DNA from: Microcebus murinus | Lineage: Eukaryota > Chordata > Mammalia > Primates > Cheirogaleidae | Length of the DNA: 64,000 nucleotides | Direction: 5' to 3' | NCBI RefSeq assembly: GCF_040939455.1 | Contig: NC_134104.1 | Location: 142,450,501 to 142,514,500, forward strand | Part shown: piece by piece, positions 48,365 through 60,540 of the stretch | Layout of the letters: each line of letters opens with the position of its first letter | Numbering within the stretch: the first letter of the stretch is position 1 | Notes under the pieces: model-generated | Seen by the model: the letters and a program-made list of their open reading frames with translations, nothing else | What the model was told of the DNA's origin: nothing | The model's database searches: none | Position numbers and translations under genes: made by a program

Positions 48365-48775
48365 TGAGTATCCAACTGCCTGAATGTATGTGTCCCTCCT
48401 AAATTCATATATTGGAACTTAAATGTCAATGTTGTAGTATTAAGAGGTGTGCCCTTTAGGAGGTGATGAAATCATGAGGGCAGAGCTCTCATTAATGGTA
48501 TTACCAACCTTATAAATTTGCAGACAACTATCTCTGCCCCTTTTTGCCCTCCTATCCCTTTCTGTCCTTCTGTTCCTTCACCATGTGAAGACAGAGTGTT
48601 CAGCCTCTCTGCAGGACACAGGGACAAGAAGCTATCTTGGAAACAGAGACTGAGTGGTACCTTGATTATGGAATTCTCAGTTACCAGAACTATAAGAAAA
48701 TAAAATTTTATTAGTTATAAATACCCAGTCTGGGGTATTTTGTTATAACAGCAAGCATGGACTAAAGTACCAACT
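48365..48775 (+). mobile_element. MaLR solo LTR (MST/MLT1-type)
   Basis: 'gtgtccctcctaaattcata', 'gaggtgatgaaatcatgagg', 'caccatgtgaagacagagtg', 'cagaactataagaaaataaa' and 'tacccagtctggggtatttt', ending 'catggactaaagtacc', follow an ERVL-MaLR LTR from end to end. No internal sequence is attached. Confidence 0.8.
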
Positions 48776-49785
48776 TAAAATGTATTTAACAGGTAGACAG
48801 TCCCTTTTCTAGTAAGTGGAAATCTCCATGGAACTTCGATTTTCCCTATTTATCCTGACTCAATGGCATAACTTTCATGGAAGGACAACTTTGAATTAAT
48901 ATACTTAGAGATATGTCAGTATTGCCAGCTAAATTCTTATTAAACATTAGAGTTCACCATAATAAGAGTGATCGAGTAATTCATTGTTCATAATATACGT
49001 GTTTTAGAGTGAAAAGGGCTACTTCTCATAATTATGCCTCACACGGGATCTCAGCAATGTCCTGAGCAGACTGGTACATAAGGTGACCTTATCTTTAATA
49101 ACTGTGTACATCTCCAAAGCCACAGTATCACTGATTCCTGACTCTTTATATTATCCCTGAGATAGGGGGAAAATGACAGATTAAGAACAGATGAGACTTT
49201 AGTGAAGAGAGAAGCAACCACTACCACCTGGTGCCAAGAAATCTAAGTGTTTAGTATGCATAACCTGTCCACTCCTCTCTTCACTTGTCATTGCTATTGT
49301 CAACATCAAAGTATAGGTGAATCAGAGAAGAGGTTTTCAGATCTGTCATGGATAATCCTCAGACTGGCCTTCACAAAAGTTTTCACTCTGATTATAAGTA
49401 TTATTTATTATCTAACCCATAAACAATGAGCCAAATAGATGAAAGCAAAAATACCACTAACATTGGTAAATGTTGGTTACCTGCCTCCCAGACCTATCTA
49501 TTGATCAATCAATAAATCAATCATCTATCATCCACATAACATTTTTTTAAAAAAGTAATGTTACATGTCAGGGTTTTCACCTATATTTTATTACAAGTTT
49601 ATTATATGCACAATTCAGTTTCAATGAATGTAAATATACAACAACTTTATTAATGGGTACATAGTATTACATTAAATAAGTTGTATAGACAAGGATATGA
49701 TGGATGCTTATCATTGCATTGAATAGATTGTATTACTCAGGAATTTGCATTTATGTTCATGTAACACAACCCTGCCCCTCTAACA

Positions 49786-49786
<1 letters not shown>
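48776..49786. other. Unassigned intergenic sequence
   Basis: Short ATCA-type repeats near 49,497-49,530. No gene recognised. Confidence 0.5.

Positions 49787-49831
<45 letters not shown>
49787..49831. repeat. (AC)n microsatellite, about 22 units
   Basis: An uninterrupted CA run, likely polymorphic. Confidence 0.97.
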
Positions 49832-50030
49832 AGTGATTTAATAAACAAGGCTTTATTTTTTTTCTCTTGGAATAAGAACTTTGGAAGTAGGAGGTTGTAA
49901 GTCAATGACTCAAATGCTTTTCAGAACAAAAGGATCTTCTTAACTTTTACTTCTTAATCCCAAGATGTTAGATGCATTTTCAGCCATCAGGTCTATGTTT
50001 CAAGAAAGAGAAAAGAAGGAACAAAATAGG

Positions 50031-50032
50031 GA

Positions 50033-50123
<91 letters not shown>

Positions 50124-50198
50124 GAAGGAAGGAAGGAAGGAAGGAAGGAAGGAAGGAAGGAAGGAAGGAAGGAAGGAAGGAAGGAAGGAAGGAAGGGA

Positions 50199-50274
<76 letters not shown>

Positions 50275-50326
50275 AAAGAAAAGAAAAAAGAGAAGAGAAG
50301 AGAAGAAAAGAAAAGAAAAGAAAAAG
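50031..50326. repeat. Long polypurine microsatellite (GAAA)n-(GGAA)18-(GAAA)n
   Basis: About 296 bases with no pyrimidine on the plus strand: GAAA units to 50,122, about 18 GGAA units at 50,123-50,194, GAAA units to about 50,275, then mixed GAAAA/GAGAA. The lysine/glutamate-rich open frames across it are artefacts of the repeat. Confidence 0.97.
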
Positions 50327-50710
50327 ATGCAGTCTGTTCTCTTTAAAGAGCATTTCTGGAGCTTTACCTAAAACCCACTACTTAAATCTCAATGGCCCCA
50401 AATCTGCTATGTTACAATCATTTGGAAAAAAATTTAAAAACTAACCAAGAGAAAGATATGCTGCACAGATAGGAACATTGAAATGATTCATATATTAATG
50501 TATTAATATATTAGAAACAGTAAAGGCCAGAATACAATAAGATAACAACTTTAAAACTCCATTTTTAAAAATAAATATGGCCCAGTATTTTACATGGAAT
50601 GAAAATGTTAATATTATTTTTGAAATAAGATTAAATAAGTCATTTTCAGGTAAATAAATACTGAGAGACATCATTGGCAGCTGGCCTACACTACAAGAAA
50701 TGTTAAAAAT

Positions 50711-50849
50711 AGCTAGGCACTGTGTCATGTGCCTGTAGTCTCAGCTACTCAGGAGGCTGAGGTGGGAGAATAGATCGTTTGATCCTAGGAATTTGAGACC
50801 AGTCTGGGCAAAATATTAATAGCCATATTGTATCTCTAAAAAAAGAAAA
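50711..50849 (+). mobile_element. FLAM/Alu-like 7SL-derived monomer
   Basis: 'gtgcctgtagtctcagctac' followed by 'tcaggaggctgaggtgggag', 'gaatttgagaccagtctggg' and an A-rich tail matches the left monomer of Alu and its free ancestor FLAM. The B-box-like 'gaatttgagacc' is present. Flanking 'gaaatgttaaaa' and 'gaaatactaaag' may be a worn target-site duplication. Monomeric, with no right arm. Confidence 0.8.
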
Positions 50850-51139
50850 AGGAAATACTAAAGAAAGTTTTTCAGACAGAAGAAATAATTATGCCACACA
50901 GAATCTTAACTTTATAGAAAGAAATAAAAAACAAAGAATATGGCATATATAAGTAAATGTTAGATATTTTATATTATTTTTGGTTTTGATTTCTTTATAT
51001 GACAATTAAAAATGTTAACAAAAATTAATACCTTTGTAATTGGTTATAAATAACATGTATGAATTAAAAGTTCATGGCAATAATACAACAATGAACAGAT
51101 GAAGGAAGTTAAAATTATACCATTTCCAGTTGCTTAAAT

Positions 51140-51352
51140 TGCTATGGTCTATATGTCAGTATCCCTCCAAAATTAATTTGTTGGAAACTAATTACCAATG
51201 TGATGGTATTAGGAGATGGGGCCTTTAGAAATGATTAGGTCCTGAGAGTGAAGTTCATATAATAGGCCCCAGAGAGCTGCCTGACCTTTTCACCATATAA
51301 GTACACAGTAAGATTATTTTGTTATAGCAGCTTTAAACACATGGAATGATAC
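51140..51352 (+). mobile_element. MaLR LTR, internally deleted
   Basis: 'gctatggtctatatgtcagt', 'tccctccaaaattaatttgt', 'ggtattaggagatggggcct' and 'ttttgttatagcagctttaa' are LTR text of the same family as 48,365-48,775, but the middle (promoter and splice-side part) is shortened. Confidence 0.7.
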
Positions 51353-51589
51353 AATATTAATCCTGAATAGACTGAGATAAATAAGCATATATATTATAAT
51401 CTCTAGGTAAGATACTTAAAACACAGAGGGAGAGAGAGAGCATGAGAGAATGCAATAAACAATAGCTAAAAAAGGCCAATAGATACAAATGTTTTTGGTT
51501 ACAAAAAATTAAAAAAAAAAAAAAGGCCAATAGAAGCAATAAAATAGAATGTTGAAATTGTTTTTTAATACAAGAGGAAGCAAAAAATA

Positions 51590-52020
51590 ATGTAACAGGG
51601 GCCAAGAAACAGAATGGAAAAGTGAGAAAAATCAAGATAATATATCAAATCATGAGACCATTAACAATTACATTAAGCGTAAATGGATAAACACAAAAAT
51701 TAAAAGACAGAGATTCTTATGCTTGATTAAAAAAAAAAAACTCAATATGGAGTGTATGGGACACACACCTCAATGATTCACATAGTTGGAAAGGAAAAAT
51801 ATGGAAAAACATATATTATATTTTTTAAAAGCATGAAAACTAGTTTGGGACATTTAATATTAATTAAGGTAAAAGCCTATACAATTAATATTAACAGAAG
51901 GGAAAAAGAGAAAATTTATAACATTGACAAGGTCAATTTGTCAAGAAGACATAGCTATCCAAATGTGTACATACTTAAAAACATTAAAAATGTACAGAAT
52001 ATATAGTGACAGAGCTAAAA
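51590..52020 (+). mobile_element. Old L1 ORF2 5' fragment
   Basis: 'taaatggataaacacaaaaa' with 'ttaaaagacagagattctta', then 'ggtcaatttgtcaagaagac' and 'aaatgtgtacatacttaaaa', follows sense L1 ORF2 near the endonuclease/RT border. Decayed. Confidence 0.65.
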
Positions 52021-52049
52021 CTAAAAATATGGTTATGCTGGAAACTCAG

Positions 52050-52130
52050 AATTGTTGGGGGAGGCTGGGAAAGGACATTTATTGAAACCTTAAAATTTGT
52101 ACCCCCATAATATGCTGAAATAAAAAAATA
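52050..52130 (+). mobile_element. L1 3' end stub (young type), plus strand
   Basis: 'ttgaaaccttaaaatttgta' with 'cccccataatatgctgaaat' and an A tail is the exact antisense of the 3' end seen at 41,597-41,650. A severely 5'-truncated insertion of the same L1 lineage. Confidence 0.8.
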
Positions 52131-52429
52131 GGCATATACATAATTGTAAAGGATATTTAGAATACCTAACTCAATAATTGATATAACAAATAAAATAGTG
52201 TACCAGTTTTCCCTGTGTATAAAACTGATTCCTTATAATATGTATTGTTGACTGAAATGCTCTGTTCTCTCATCAATTATTGTTTCTTAGAATGTTGTCT
52301 CATCCTAAACAGCATCTCTTAAGAACCCATTGAAGGAATCAATTATGATTTTATATTTTACCAGGTTTACATTCTACATAGAATATATTAGTATCAAACA
52401 TTTTCTTCATTTGGCCATTGTTAGTCTCT

Positions 52430-52555
52430 GCCCTGCTCAAATGTAAGCTCCTGAATGCAGTATTTACTGTTATCCCCAAATTCCTAGATCAGTATTTGAT
52501 AGAGAGGATGAACACAATAAATATATCTTGAATAGATGCCTGAATGAAGGGTGAT
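52430..52555 (+). repeat. L2-type LINE 3' fragment
   Basis: 'aaatgtaagctcctgaatgc', 'tgttatccccaaattcctag' and 'aatagatgcctgaatgaa' follow the L2 tail. Confidence 0.65.
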
Positions 52556-52819
52556 AAACTTATGATCTGTCTTTAAAATGCTGAGTGTAAACTTTGTGAA
52601 ATTATAATGAAGAAACACAACATAAGTATCAGGAATATTTAAAGAAAAACTACATTACATAATGAAAATAATAAAATGTGTGTATAAGAGAATACATAGA
52701 CAGAAAAATAAGATGTTAAAGACATTTGAATACGCTTATTTCCTTACCTTTCATAGCTGGAGTTTATTATATTAAAAAGTTGATTAAACTACAAAATTGA
52801 GATTTCAGTCCATTATTAA

Positions 52820-54110
52820 AAAATGTAAAGGCAGCCAGTTATAAACTAAAATTCAGACTATGTAAATTTCATATGACTACAAAAGGGAACAAAAAGAAAA
52901 GAAAGTAAGGAGACACAGAAAATATAACAAATATGGCAAGGCAGAGATACAAAGGAATTAACAAAATTAACTCTAATAGCAATAAATGTGAACTGAAAAA
53001 CCGACAAAGCAAATGGGAAAAATAAGTTATTGTTTTTTATAAAAGAGATACATGTAAAAAAAGTGACACATTATTATTGAAAATTATAACTATTGCCAAA
53101 GATACACAAGGTAAACAAATATTAAGCAGGGGTCCTGACATTAATATCACATGAGAGTTTAATTAAAGACTAAATGCATAGTGTGAAACAAATGTGGAGT
53201 GCCATATAATTACAAAATATGCAATCTACAGAAATACATAGCAGTTATGAGCTTTTTATATACCAAATAACTGGGCATTAAAATATATTGATCCAAAAAT
53301 GGATAAAATTAAAGGAATACTAAAAGCATAATAATTCTTTCAGCAAATGCTAGATGAAAAACTTAAAATAGGTAACACTATAGAGGCTTTGATTGATAAA
53401 TATTTGAAAAAACATATACTTTTTCAAAGCATTCTTAAAATAATTCAATAATGGCTAAGCTATGCAAATATCATAATAAATTCCAAAACGTTTAGGTGAT
53501 ATATTTTAATCTTTTTGAAGATTAGTAGCAAAAAGTAGTAACAAATTAACTAAAACAATCTCATGCATTTAAAAAATTGTTTTAAAGAACTCCTCAAAGG
53601 AGAAATGAAATTTCATAATTTATCTTTCAAAGTAAGTGATTTATATCCAAACCCACAGATTAAACCTAAAGGCAGTCTAAGAGGAAAATGAACTACCTCA
53701 AGCATTTATGTAACTGAAAAAGAAAGAAAGTTTATAAAATAGTAAAATCAAATTATTTAAAAATGTAAAAAAATTGTAACAGGAAGGGATTAATAAATAT
53801 AAAAAAAGAGGTTTATCTATAAACAAGACAATAGCAGAAAAATATTTTAAAGCAGTTAGTTCTTAGTAAAATAAAGCAATAGAACAGGTCTCCAGATAAA
53901 TAAAAGGGCTGATAAAACATATTTTATAGGATGAGAACTGAGAATGCAACAATGAACACAGATATAAGAAAATATAAAGAAGTATTAGTAAGTATTCTTC
54001 AAAATCATGCAAATAAATTTGAAAACTGGTATAAAATAGATGATTTTTCAGAAAGTATCAATGGCAAAATGTTTTTTCAGAAGTAAAAAAAAAATGACTT
54101 GAAGAGAAAA
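52820..54110 (+). mobile_element. Old L1 ORF2 fragment, plus strand
   Basis: In order: 'tggcaaggcagagatacaaa', 'agcaataaatgtgaactgaa', 'aagcaggggtcctgacatta' (cf. 'gctatactaatatcag'), then 'caaataaatttgaaaactgg' near 54,010. This tracks sense L1 ORF2 from the endonuclease region toward the RT domain. AT-rich and decayed, with no open frame of note. Confidence 0.55.
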
Positions 54111-54189
54111 AAAAATACAATCAGATCGATAATTACATAATATATTAAGAAGGTTAAAAAATTGTGCCGAGAGAAGATATTTTACAGAG

Positions 54190-54581
54190 TTGAATTCTTT
54201 TTTTTATATTTCAGCAAATTATGGGGGTACAAATGTTTAGGTTATGTGTGTTGCCTTTCCCTCCCTTCCCCCCAGAATCAGAGCTTCAAGCATGTCCATC
54301 CCCCAGACGGTGCACATTGCACTCATTATGTATGTATATACCCATCCCCAACTCCCCCCTCCCACCTGCCCGACGCCCGAAAAAGGTTATTCCTATATGT
54401 CCACTTAGGTGTTGATCAGTTAATAGCAATTTGCTGGTGAGTACATGTGGTGCTTATTTTTCCATTCTTGGAATACTTCACTTAGTAGAATGGGTTCCAG
54501 CTCTATCCAGGAAAATACAAGAGGTACTATATCACCGTGTTTCTTATAGCACGGTATACATATACCACAATTGAATTGTTT
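54190..54581 (-). mobile_element. 5'-truncated L1 3' end, minus strand, with probable TSD
   Basis: Plus-strand text 'cagcaaattatgggggtaca', 'cagagcttcaagcatgtcca' and 'cccccagacggtgcacattg' is the same 3' UTR type as at 56.4 kb. 'ttgaattcttt' (54,190-54,200) and 'ttgaattgttt' (54,571-54,581) match at 10 of 11 positions and bracket the insert. Confidence 0.85.
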
Positions 54582-54713
54582 AAAAGCTTGGGGTAGGTAT
54601 TTTAAGCACTATCTAAACAAGGTATAGAGAAAGGAAGCTTTAAAAAATATTCCTAGGAACCCAACAAAGAATAAATAACAAAATATTTGATGGAAAACCA
54701 TTGCCTTATGTTG

Positions 54714-54862
54714 TCCAATACGATAATCACTAGCCCAATGTGGCAATTTCAATTTAATTTTAATTTAATTTAAGATTCAGTTTCTCAGTTGCACCAATCA
54801 CATTTCAATTGCTTAATAGCCACATGTAGCTAATGGCTACCACATTGGACAATGAAGAAATA
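54714..54862. mobile_element. Small DNA transposon with long imperfect inverted repeats
   Basis: The left arm 'ttgtccaatacgataatcac' pairs with the right arm 'ggctaccacattggacaat'. Between them 'gcaccaatcacatttcaatt' and 'agccacatgtagctaatggc' follow a common non-autonomous mammalian element whose name I do not recall with certainty. Confidence 0.65.
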
Positions 54863-56344
54863 GAACATTTCAGACGTTATAGGTAGCTCTGGAAGAAAAT
54901 TTTAGTGAGTCTCTCCTTGCTGGATCATTACTGAGAGACAGAATAAAACCCAGTTCAACCTAATTGACTAAACCTGTTCCATCTACCCACTTCTGGGGTC
55001 AGGGCACAGGTATACAGGGAGAGACTGTGATTTATGGCCCCTGTAGGACCTCAAGAGAAGATCAACAATCCATGTCACCACACACTTTTCAAATATGTTA
55101 TACTTCCCTGGCAAAATAGCTTTCTGAGACAGATAGATGCTGCACCAGTCTAAAAGAGTGGATACTGAGGCTCTCAGGGGTTAGCAACTTGCTTAACTGC
55201 ACTCTACCAGTAAATATTAATTGTGGGTCTTAAATCCAGCCTTCTAAATCGGGCTCACCATACTCTTAATACTGTATTACCCAGTTCTTACTCAGAACTG
55301 GGCATCCACTACATGCTTAGACCTATTGCTATACTGTTGTGCCATGTAACTGAAAGCTAATTTGTAATCCACAAGAGCCTGAAAACTCCAAGTGCTCTCA
55401 AGCATTCAGCAGGCAGATTTTCAGTAATTATTATCGGCTCTTGCTTATCTGCCAGATTTGATAAACATTACAACATTTAATATACAGTATATAAACAGAA
55501 AGAGAGAGACAGGGGAGGGAGATATGCTTTGCTTAAAAAAAAATAGTATAAAGTAAATTAAAGAACATAATTTCCATCCAATTTTATATGAAAACAAATA
55601 TTAATAGATGGTTTGGAATAATAAACTACTCTGGTAAAGTATCTAGCACATTCACTTACACATAGTAGGTACTCAATAAGTGCTGTGGTTGTGTGTAGCT
55701 GCTAAAACTTAGAGAGCTGAAGTGGTATTCCTCACATTCTCACCAATAAGCAATGGCCCATTTTTCTTGGAAACTAGATATCTAAAGATAGACTCTAAGA
55801 AGAAATCGAAGAGCAGTCATAGTGTAAAAGGTAATATTGATCACTCTAGTGGCCTCCTTTTGCTTGTATTATGTAGGAATAAACATTGGTAGAGTGTTTG
55901 AGTTTATGCCCAAATAACCACAAACTAAACTATAAAATAAGATATTCTCACTGCAATTTGCTGCTGTTCATCTCAATGAGCAGTGTCCATGCCCAAAGCA
56001 CATACAATGGCAGATTGTATGATAGTGGAATGAAGAGATGACTCATAGAGTACCAGGCTCATTTAATGCATGTATTCCTATCCCTAGTGGTGGTATTGAA
56101 AGAACTACAGCATAGTACAGTGTACTACCAGGAAGCCCATTTTTGGAGAAGTGCCTAGGAGAGGTTTCTGCTTAGATATCAGTGGAAGGACCATGAGCAC
56201 AGTTAACAACTTTTTATGAAACTAACTGAATGATTGAGGTGAGGAAAAGGAAGGAGGTACATTAAAGTATTATTTCCTAAGAATGATGAATTTGTCACTC
56301 TAAGAAATTTAAATTGCTCCTCCAAGCTTTTAGGGTTGGCTCAG
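54863..56344. other. Unassigned sequence with a small MIR-like piece
   Basis: 55,640-55,695 'agtatctagcacattcactt' with 'acatagtaggtactcaataa' resembles the sense MIR/L2 end. The rest is unassigned. Confidence 0.45.
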
Positions 56345-58215
56345 GAAATTTTATTTTTTTTTCAGCATATTACAGAGGTACAAATGTTTAGGTTACATAT
56401 ATTGCCTTTGCCCCACCTAAGTCAGAGCTTCAAGCATGTCCATCTCCCAGACGGTGCACACTGCACCCATTAGGTGTGAATATACCCATTCCCCCTCCCC
56501 CTCCCATGTGCCTGACACCTGATGGATGTTACAAATAAATTTGCACATAAGTGTTGATCACTTAATACCAATTTCATGGTGAGTACATGTGGTACTTATT
56601 TTTCCATTCTTGTGATACTTCACTTAGTGGAATGGGCTCCAGCTCTAACCAGGATAATACAAGAGGTGCTAGATCACCATCGTTTTTATGTGGCTGAGTA
56701 GAACTCCATGGTATACACATATCACATTTTACTAATCCATTCATCTATTGATGGGCACTTGGGCTGTTTTCATATCTTTGCAATTGTGAGTTGTGCTGCT
56801 ATAAACATTCTAGTGCAGATATCTTTTTTATAGAATGTCTTTTGTTCCTTTGAGTAGATGTCCAGTAATGGGATTGCTGGATCAAATGGTAGTTCTACTT
56901 GTATCTCTTTGAGGTATCTCCATATTGCTTTCCACAGAGGTTGTACTAGCTTGCAGTATCACCAGAAGTGTATGAGTATTCCTATGTCTCTACATTTATA
57001 GTTTTGGGACTTTTTGATAAAAGCCATTCTCACTGGAGTTAAGTGATATCTCATTGTGGTTTTCATTTGCATTTCCCTGATGATTAGAGATGTTGAGCAT
57101 TTTTTCATATGTTTGTTGGCCATTTGTCTTTTTTTGAGAAGTTTCCATTCATGTCCTTTGCCCACTTATTAATGAGGTTGTTTGATTTTTTTCTTGCTGA
57201 TTTTGCTGAGTTTTATATAGATTCTAGTTATCAGCCTTTTATTGGATGTGTAGCATGTGAATATCTTCTCCTATCCTATAGGTTGTCTGTTTGCTCTTGT
57301 GATATTTTCCTTGGCTGTGAAGCAGCTTTTTAATTTGTTCAGGTCCCATTTATTTATTATTATTGTTGCTTTGATTGCCTTCAAGATCTTCTTCACAAAT
57401 TCGTTCCCTAGACCAATGTCTGTAAGTGTTTTTCTAACATTTTCTTCTAGAATTCTTATAGTTTCATGCCCTAGGTTTAAGTCTGTTATCCACCATGAAT
57501 TGATTTTTATGAGTAGTGAGAGGTACAAATCCCACTTCAGTCTTCTACATGTGGCTATCCAATTTTCCCAGCACCATTTATTGATTAAGAATTCTTTTCT
57601 CCAGTGTATGTTTTTATTTGCTTTGTCAAAGATTAGATGGCTATATGAGGATAGTTTTATATCTGTGCTCCCAGTACTGTTCCATTGTTTATGTTTCTGT
57701 TCTTATGCTAGTGCCATGCTGTTTTGGTTACTATAGCCTTGTAGTATAGCTTGAAGTCTGGTAAATTAATGCCACCAAATTTATTCTTTTTACTTAAGAT
57801 CGCTTTTTCTATATGGGATCTTCTCTGGTTCCATATAAAGAGTAGAATTATTTTTTCTAGATCTGAGAAAAATGATGTTGGTATTTTAACAGGGATTGCA
57901 TTGAATCTGTACAACACTTTGGGTAGCATAGACATTTCAACAATGTTGATTCTGGCGACCATGATCATGGTATGGTTTGTGGCCTCTCCTATCTTCTGCT
58001 ATGTCCCTCTTCAGTGTTTTGTAATTCTCCCTGTAGAAGTCTTTCACCTCCTTAGTTAAATACATTCCTAAATACATTTTTATTTTCTTTATTAGTACTG
58101 TGAAGGGTATTAAAATTGATAAACAAGTTCAGCAAAGTTTCGGGTTATAAAATCAATATACTGAAATCAGTAGCATTTGACAAGAGTCAAACTGAAAAAC
58201 AAATCAAAGACCTAA
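56345..58215 (-). mobile_element. L1 with 5' inversion (twin priming)
   Basis: 56,345-58,112 is antisense L1: T-rich tail, 3' UTR ('cagcatattacagaggtaca'), then ORF2 C-terminal and post-RT regions with short open pieces on the minus strand at 56,959-57,165, 57,271-57,528 and 57,708-57,968. At about 58,112 the orientation flips: 58,113-58,215 is sense ORF2, reading '[11 protein letters not shown]' then 'QTEKQIKDL' on the plus strand. In an intact L1 that segment lies just upstream of where the antisense part stops, as twin priming predicts. Confidence 0.85.
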
Positions 58216-59324
58216 GAAAATATTAAACTGACAGTGATATGCCAACTAGATTAGAGAAGAGAGTATCATGAATAAGAATACCAGTGAGAAGACTAGCAGT
58301 TTCAAAATGCATGCTACAATGGAAGCAGGAGAGAAGGCAAAAAAAACCTGTATAAGAAACATTAGCAGTTTGATGAATTGATTTATTCATCCAGCCAAAA
58401 TTGAATATCTCCTATAGCAAAACTCTGTTTTCAGTGAGATGGTAGGACAAAGAGATAGAAAGAAACAGAAACAAACAAACAAAAAAAAAGCAAAAAAAAA
58501 GTGGCACCTATGTTTCAAGAAATCCCAGGTCAGGGTAAAAATGTCAGAAAATAATAAAACTACACTAATAATTCCCATTTGGGCAAATCAGTGATGAGTA
58601 AAAAGAAACAAAATATGATAGTGATTTCTAGGCTACATAAGGAAAACTGACCAGGCAAAGAAACAACCTCCCTGTAACAGGAGATAAGAGATTTGTGTTT
58701 GTGAGCACATTTAAGGTGCCAGAACAATCATGGTTGCTAAGGGTATGATAAGAGGATAAGGCATAAATAGAATGAACCTAAGAGGCAAAATTAACACAAA
58801 AAAAGTCCAAAAGTTTTATTTTTAGTTTAATTCTAACACAGGGCAGTGCATTGGAAGCATCAGGAAAAAGCACATATTCCTAGTGGTGAGGGGGAAATAT
58901 TTATGGCATAATAAACATATGCAGTTCTCATGGTATGGGTTGTGATCTAAGAGAGATTGTTAATTAACTTTTAAAATTCCCTTAAAATTGTGCAATAAAA
59001 CTAACTATGCCATTTTGTAAATAAGAAAAGTTAAATGTTACACATTTAAAAATAGGCACAGGTGGTGAATCCAGGCTGTAGCACTTGCTGTACTACTTGC
59101 ATGTGTGATCATAGATGGTGCATTTCTCCTTAATAAATTTTTTTTTCTATACATACGAAAGATTTGCGACTCTGTGCACTTACCCTGCTCCTATGGAACA
59201 TGAAGAACTTTAAAACGTGCATAAAATTAAGAAAGCAGGATCACTTACATGGAAGTAATTTTTTAAAAAATTAAAAACAAGTATATCCTATGTGCCGACC
59301 ATTACACTTAGGCAATGGGAATTC
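58216..59324. other. Unassigned intergenic sequence
   Basis: Some text near 58,220-58,340 looks like an old interspersed repeat. A (AAAC)n/A-rich stretch lies at 58,468-58,500. No gene recognised. Confidence 0.45.
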
Positions 59325-59407
59325 ATTTATTTAAACCTTAAAATTTGGACCCCCATAATATGCTGAAATAAAAATAATAATAATAAAATAATAATAAAAA
59401 TAAATAA
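59325..59407 (+). mobile_element. L1 3' end stub with A/AAT-rich tail, plus strand
   Basis: 'aaaccttaaaatttggaccc' with 'ccataatatgctgaaataaa' is nearly the same 3' terminus as 52,090-52,125, followed by an (AAT)n-rich tail. Only about 45 bp of L1 body remains. Confidence 0.75.
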
Positions 59408-59489
59408 ATAGGACACAGACCAATCTTCAAAAGCACCATAAACATACACACATTGACAATTGTGTATGGGGAAACAAAATGTTTGATAA

Positions 59490-59720
59490 TGGCATTTGTC
59501 TGCTTACAAAATACTTTTTCTTACTTTATTCCTCTTGATTCTCATACTAATGCTATGAGATAGCAATTTAGTAATTATAGATTTATCATTTTTGTCTTGT
59601 GAAGACAAATGAGGAAACTGAGTCTTAGAGAGTTTTAGTGAATAGATCATGGTTAGAATTTTTCAGGAATAAGAATCTAGGTTTCCTGACTGTGAATGAT
59701 TGATTTTTGCACTGAAGTAA
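59490..59720 (-). repeat. MIR SINE
   Basis: 'tgctatgagatagcaattta', 'gacaaatgaggaaactgagt' and 'cttagagagttttagtgaat' follow the antisense MIR core. 59,721-60,344 is unassigned; its open frame at 60,115-60,345 shows no motif. Confidence 0.8.
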
Positions 59721-60344
59721 TAATAGCCTTCCAAAAAGGAAATGGATTTCTCCTCTACTATTATAATGATGAAGATATAAAACAAGACTCTATATCTATA
59801 GAAGACCAAAAAAATCAATCATGTCACTCAGTGATTCAGTAGACTATTTGAAAATGCTGTTCCCATGATATCATTTATCTTCATTCTTCAACTTATTTAC
59901 TGATCCGACCAGACATTTTAGCATGGCCTTGACACAGCCCTACGGCTAAGCACATTGGAAAGCTACTTTACCAGATGACTCAAAATGTCACTTACATGAT
60001 CTGCCCAGATTGCCTTGCTGGCACTGACACATTTTTCTGAAATGAAACTATCAGACAAAGGCAACAATGACAGCATATCAATGCAGATAATTAGCAAATG
60101 GTAAAGATCAGGCTTTGGTCCAGTCTTATTTCTATTTTAACAACGACAATGGCAGAGAAGAGAGAGGTAGTGAAAGGATGGGAGAGACAACTAAGGACTC
60201 TCCCCATCCCTCTCAGCTCTTGAACTCCAGGGTTACCTTAGAGGAAGCCCAGACATGGATCATACTAGCTCCTCCTAGTGATAACACTTTTGTGCTAGAG
60301 GGGTGCTACCGAAAGTTGCCCTCACAATTGACAAACTCAGAGTA

Positions 60345-60540
60345 AATAGAAAATGAAACTGACATTTGTTAAGTACCTACTGCATGTTAGACTCTTTTGC
60401 CCACTTAAAAAGTTACACTATAAGCACAAATTTTCAGATATAGAAGCTAGGGCTCAGGGAGGTAACATACTTTGCTCATGGTCAAAGTCCAACTAATGGT
60501 AGAGGAACTGTTCTCTTAGACCTGGACATTACTGTAAGGC
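60345..60540 (-). repeat. MIR SINE
   Basis: 'gacatttgttaagtacctac', 'tgcatgttagactctt', 'ctagggctcagggaggtaac' and 'tgctcatggtcaaagtccaa' follow antisense MIR. Confidence 0.8.

Noticed and set aside
49965..50444. Long lysine/glutamate-rich open frames and their serine/phenylalanine/leucine antisense frames
   Set aside because: They come directly from translating the GAAA/GGAA microsatellite; no codon-level or protein evidence.
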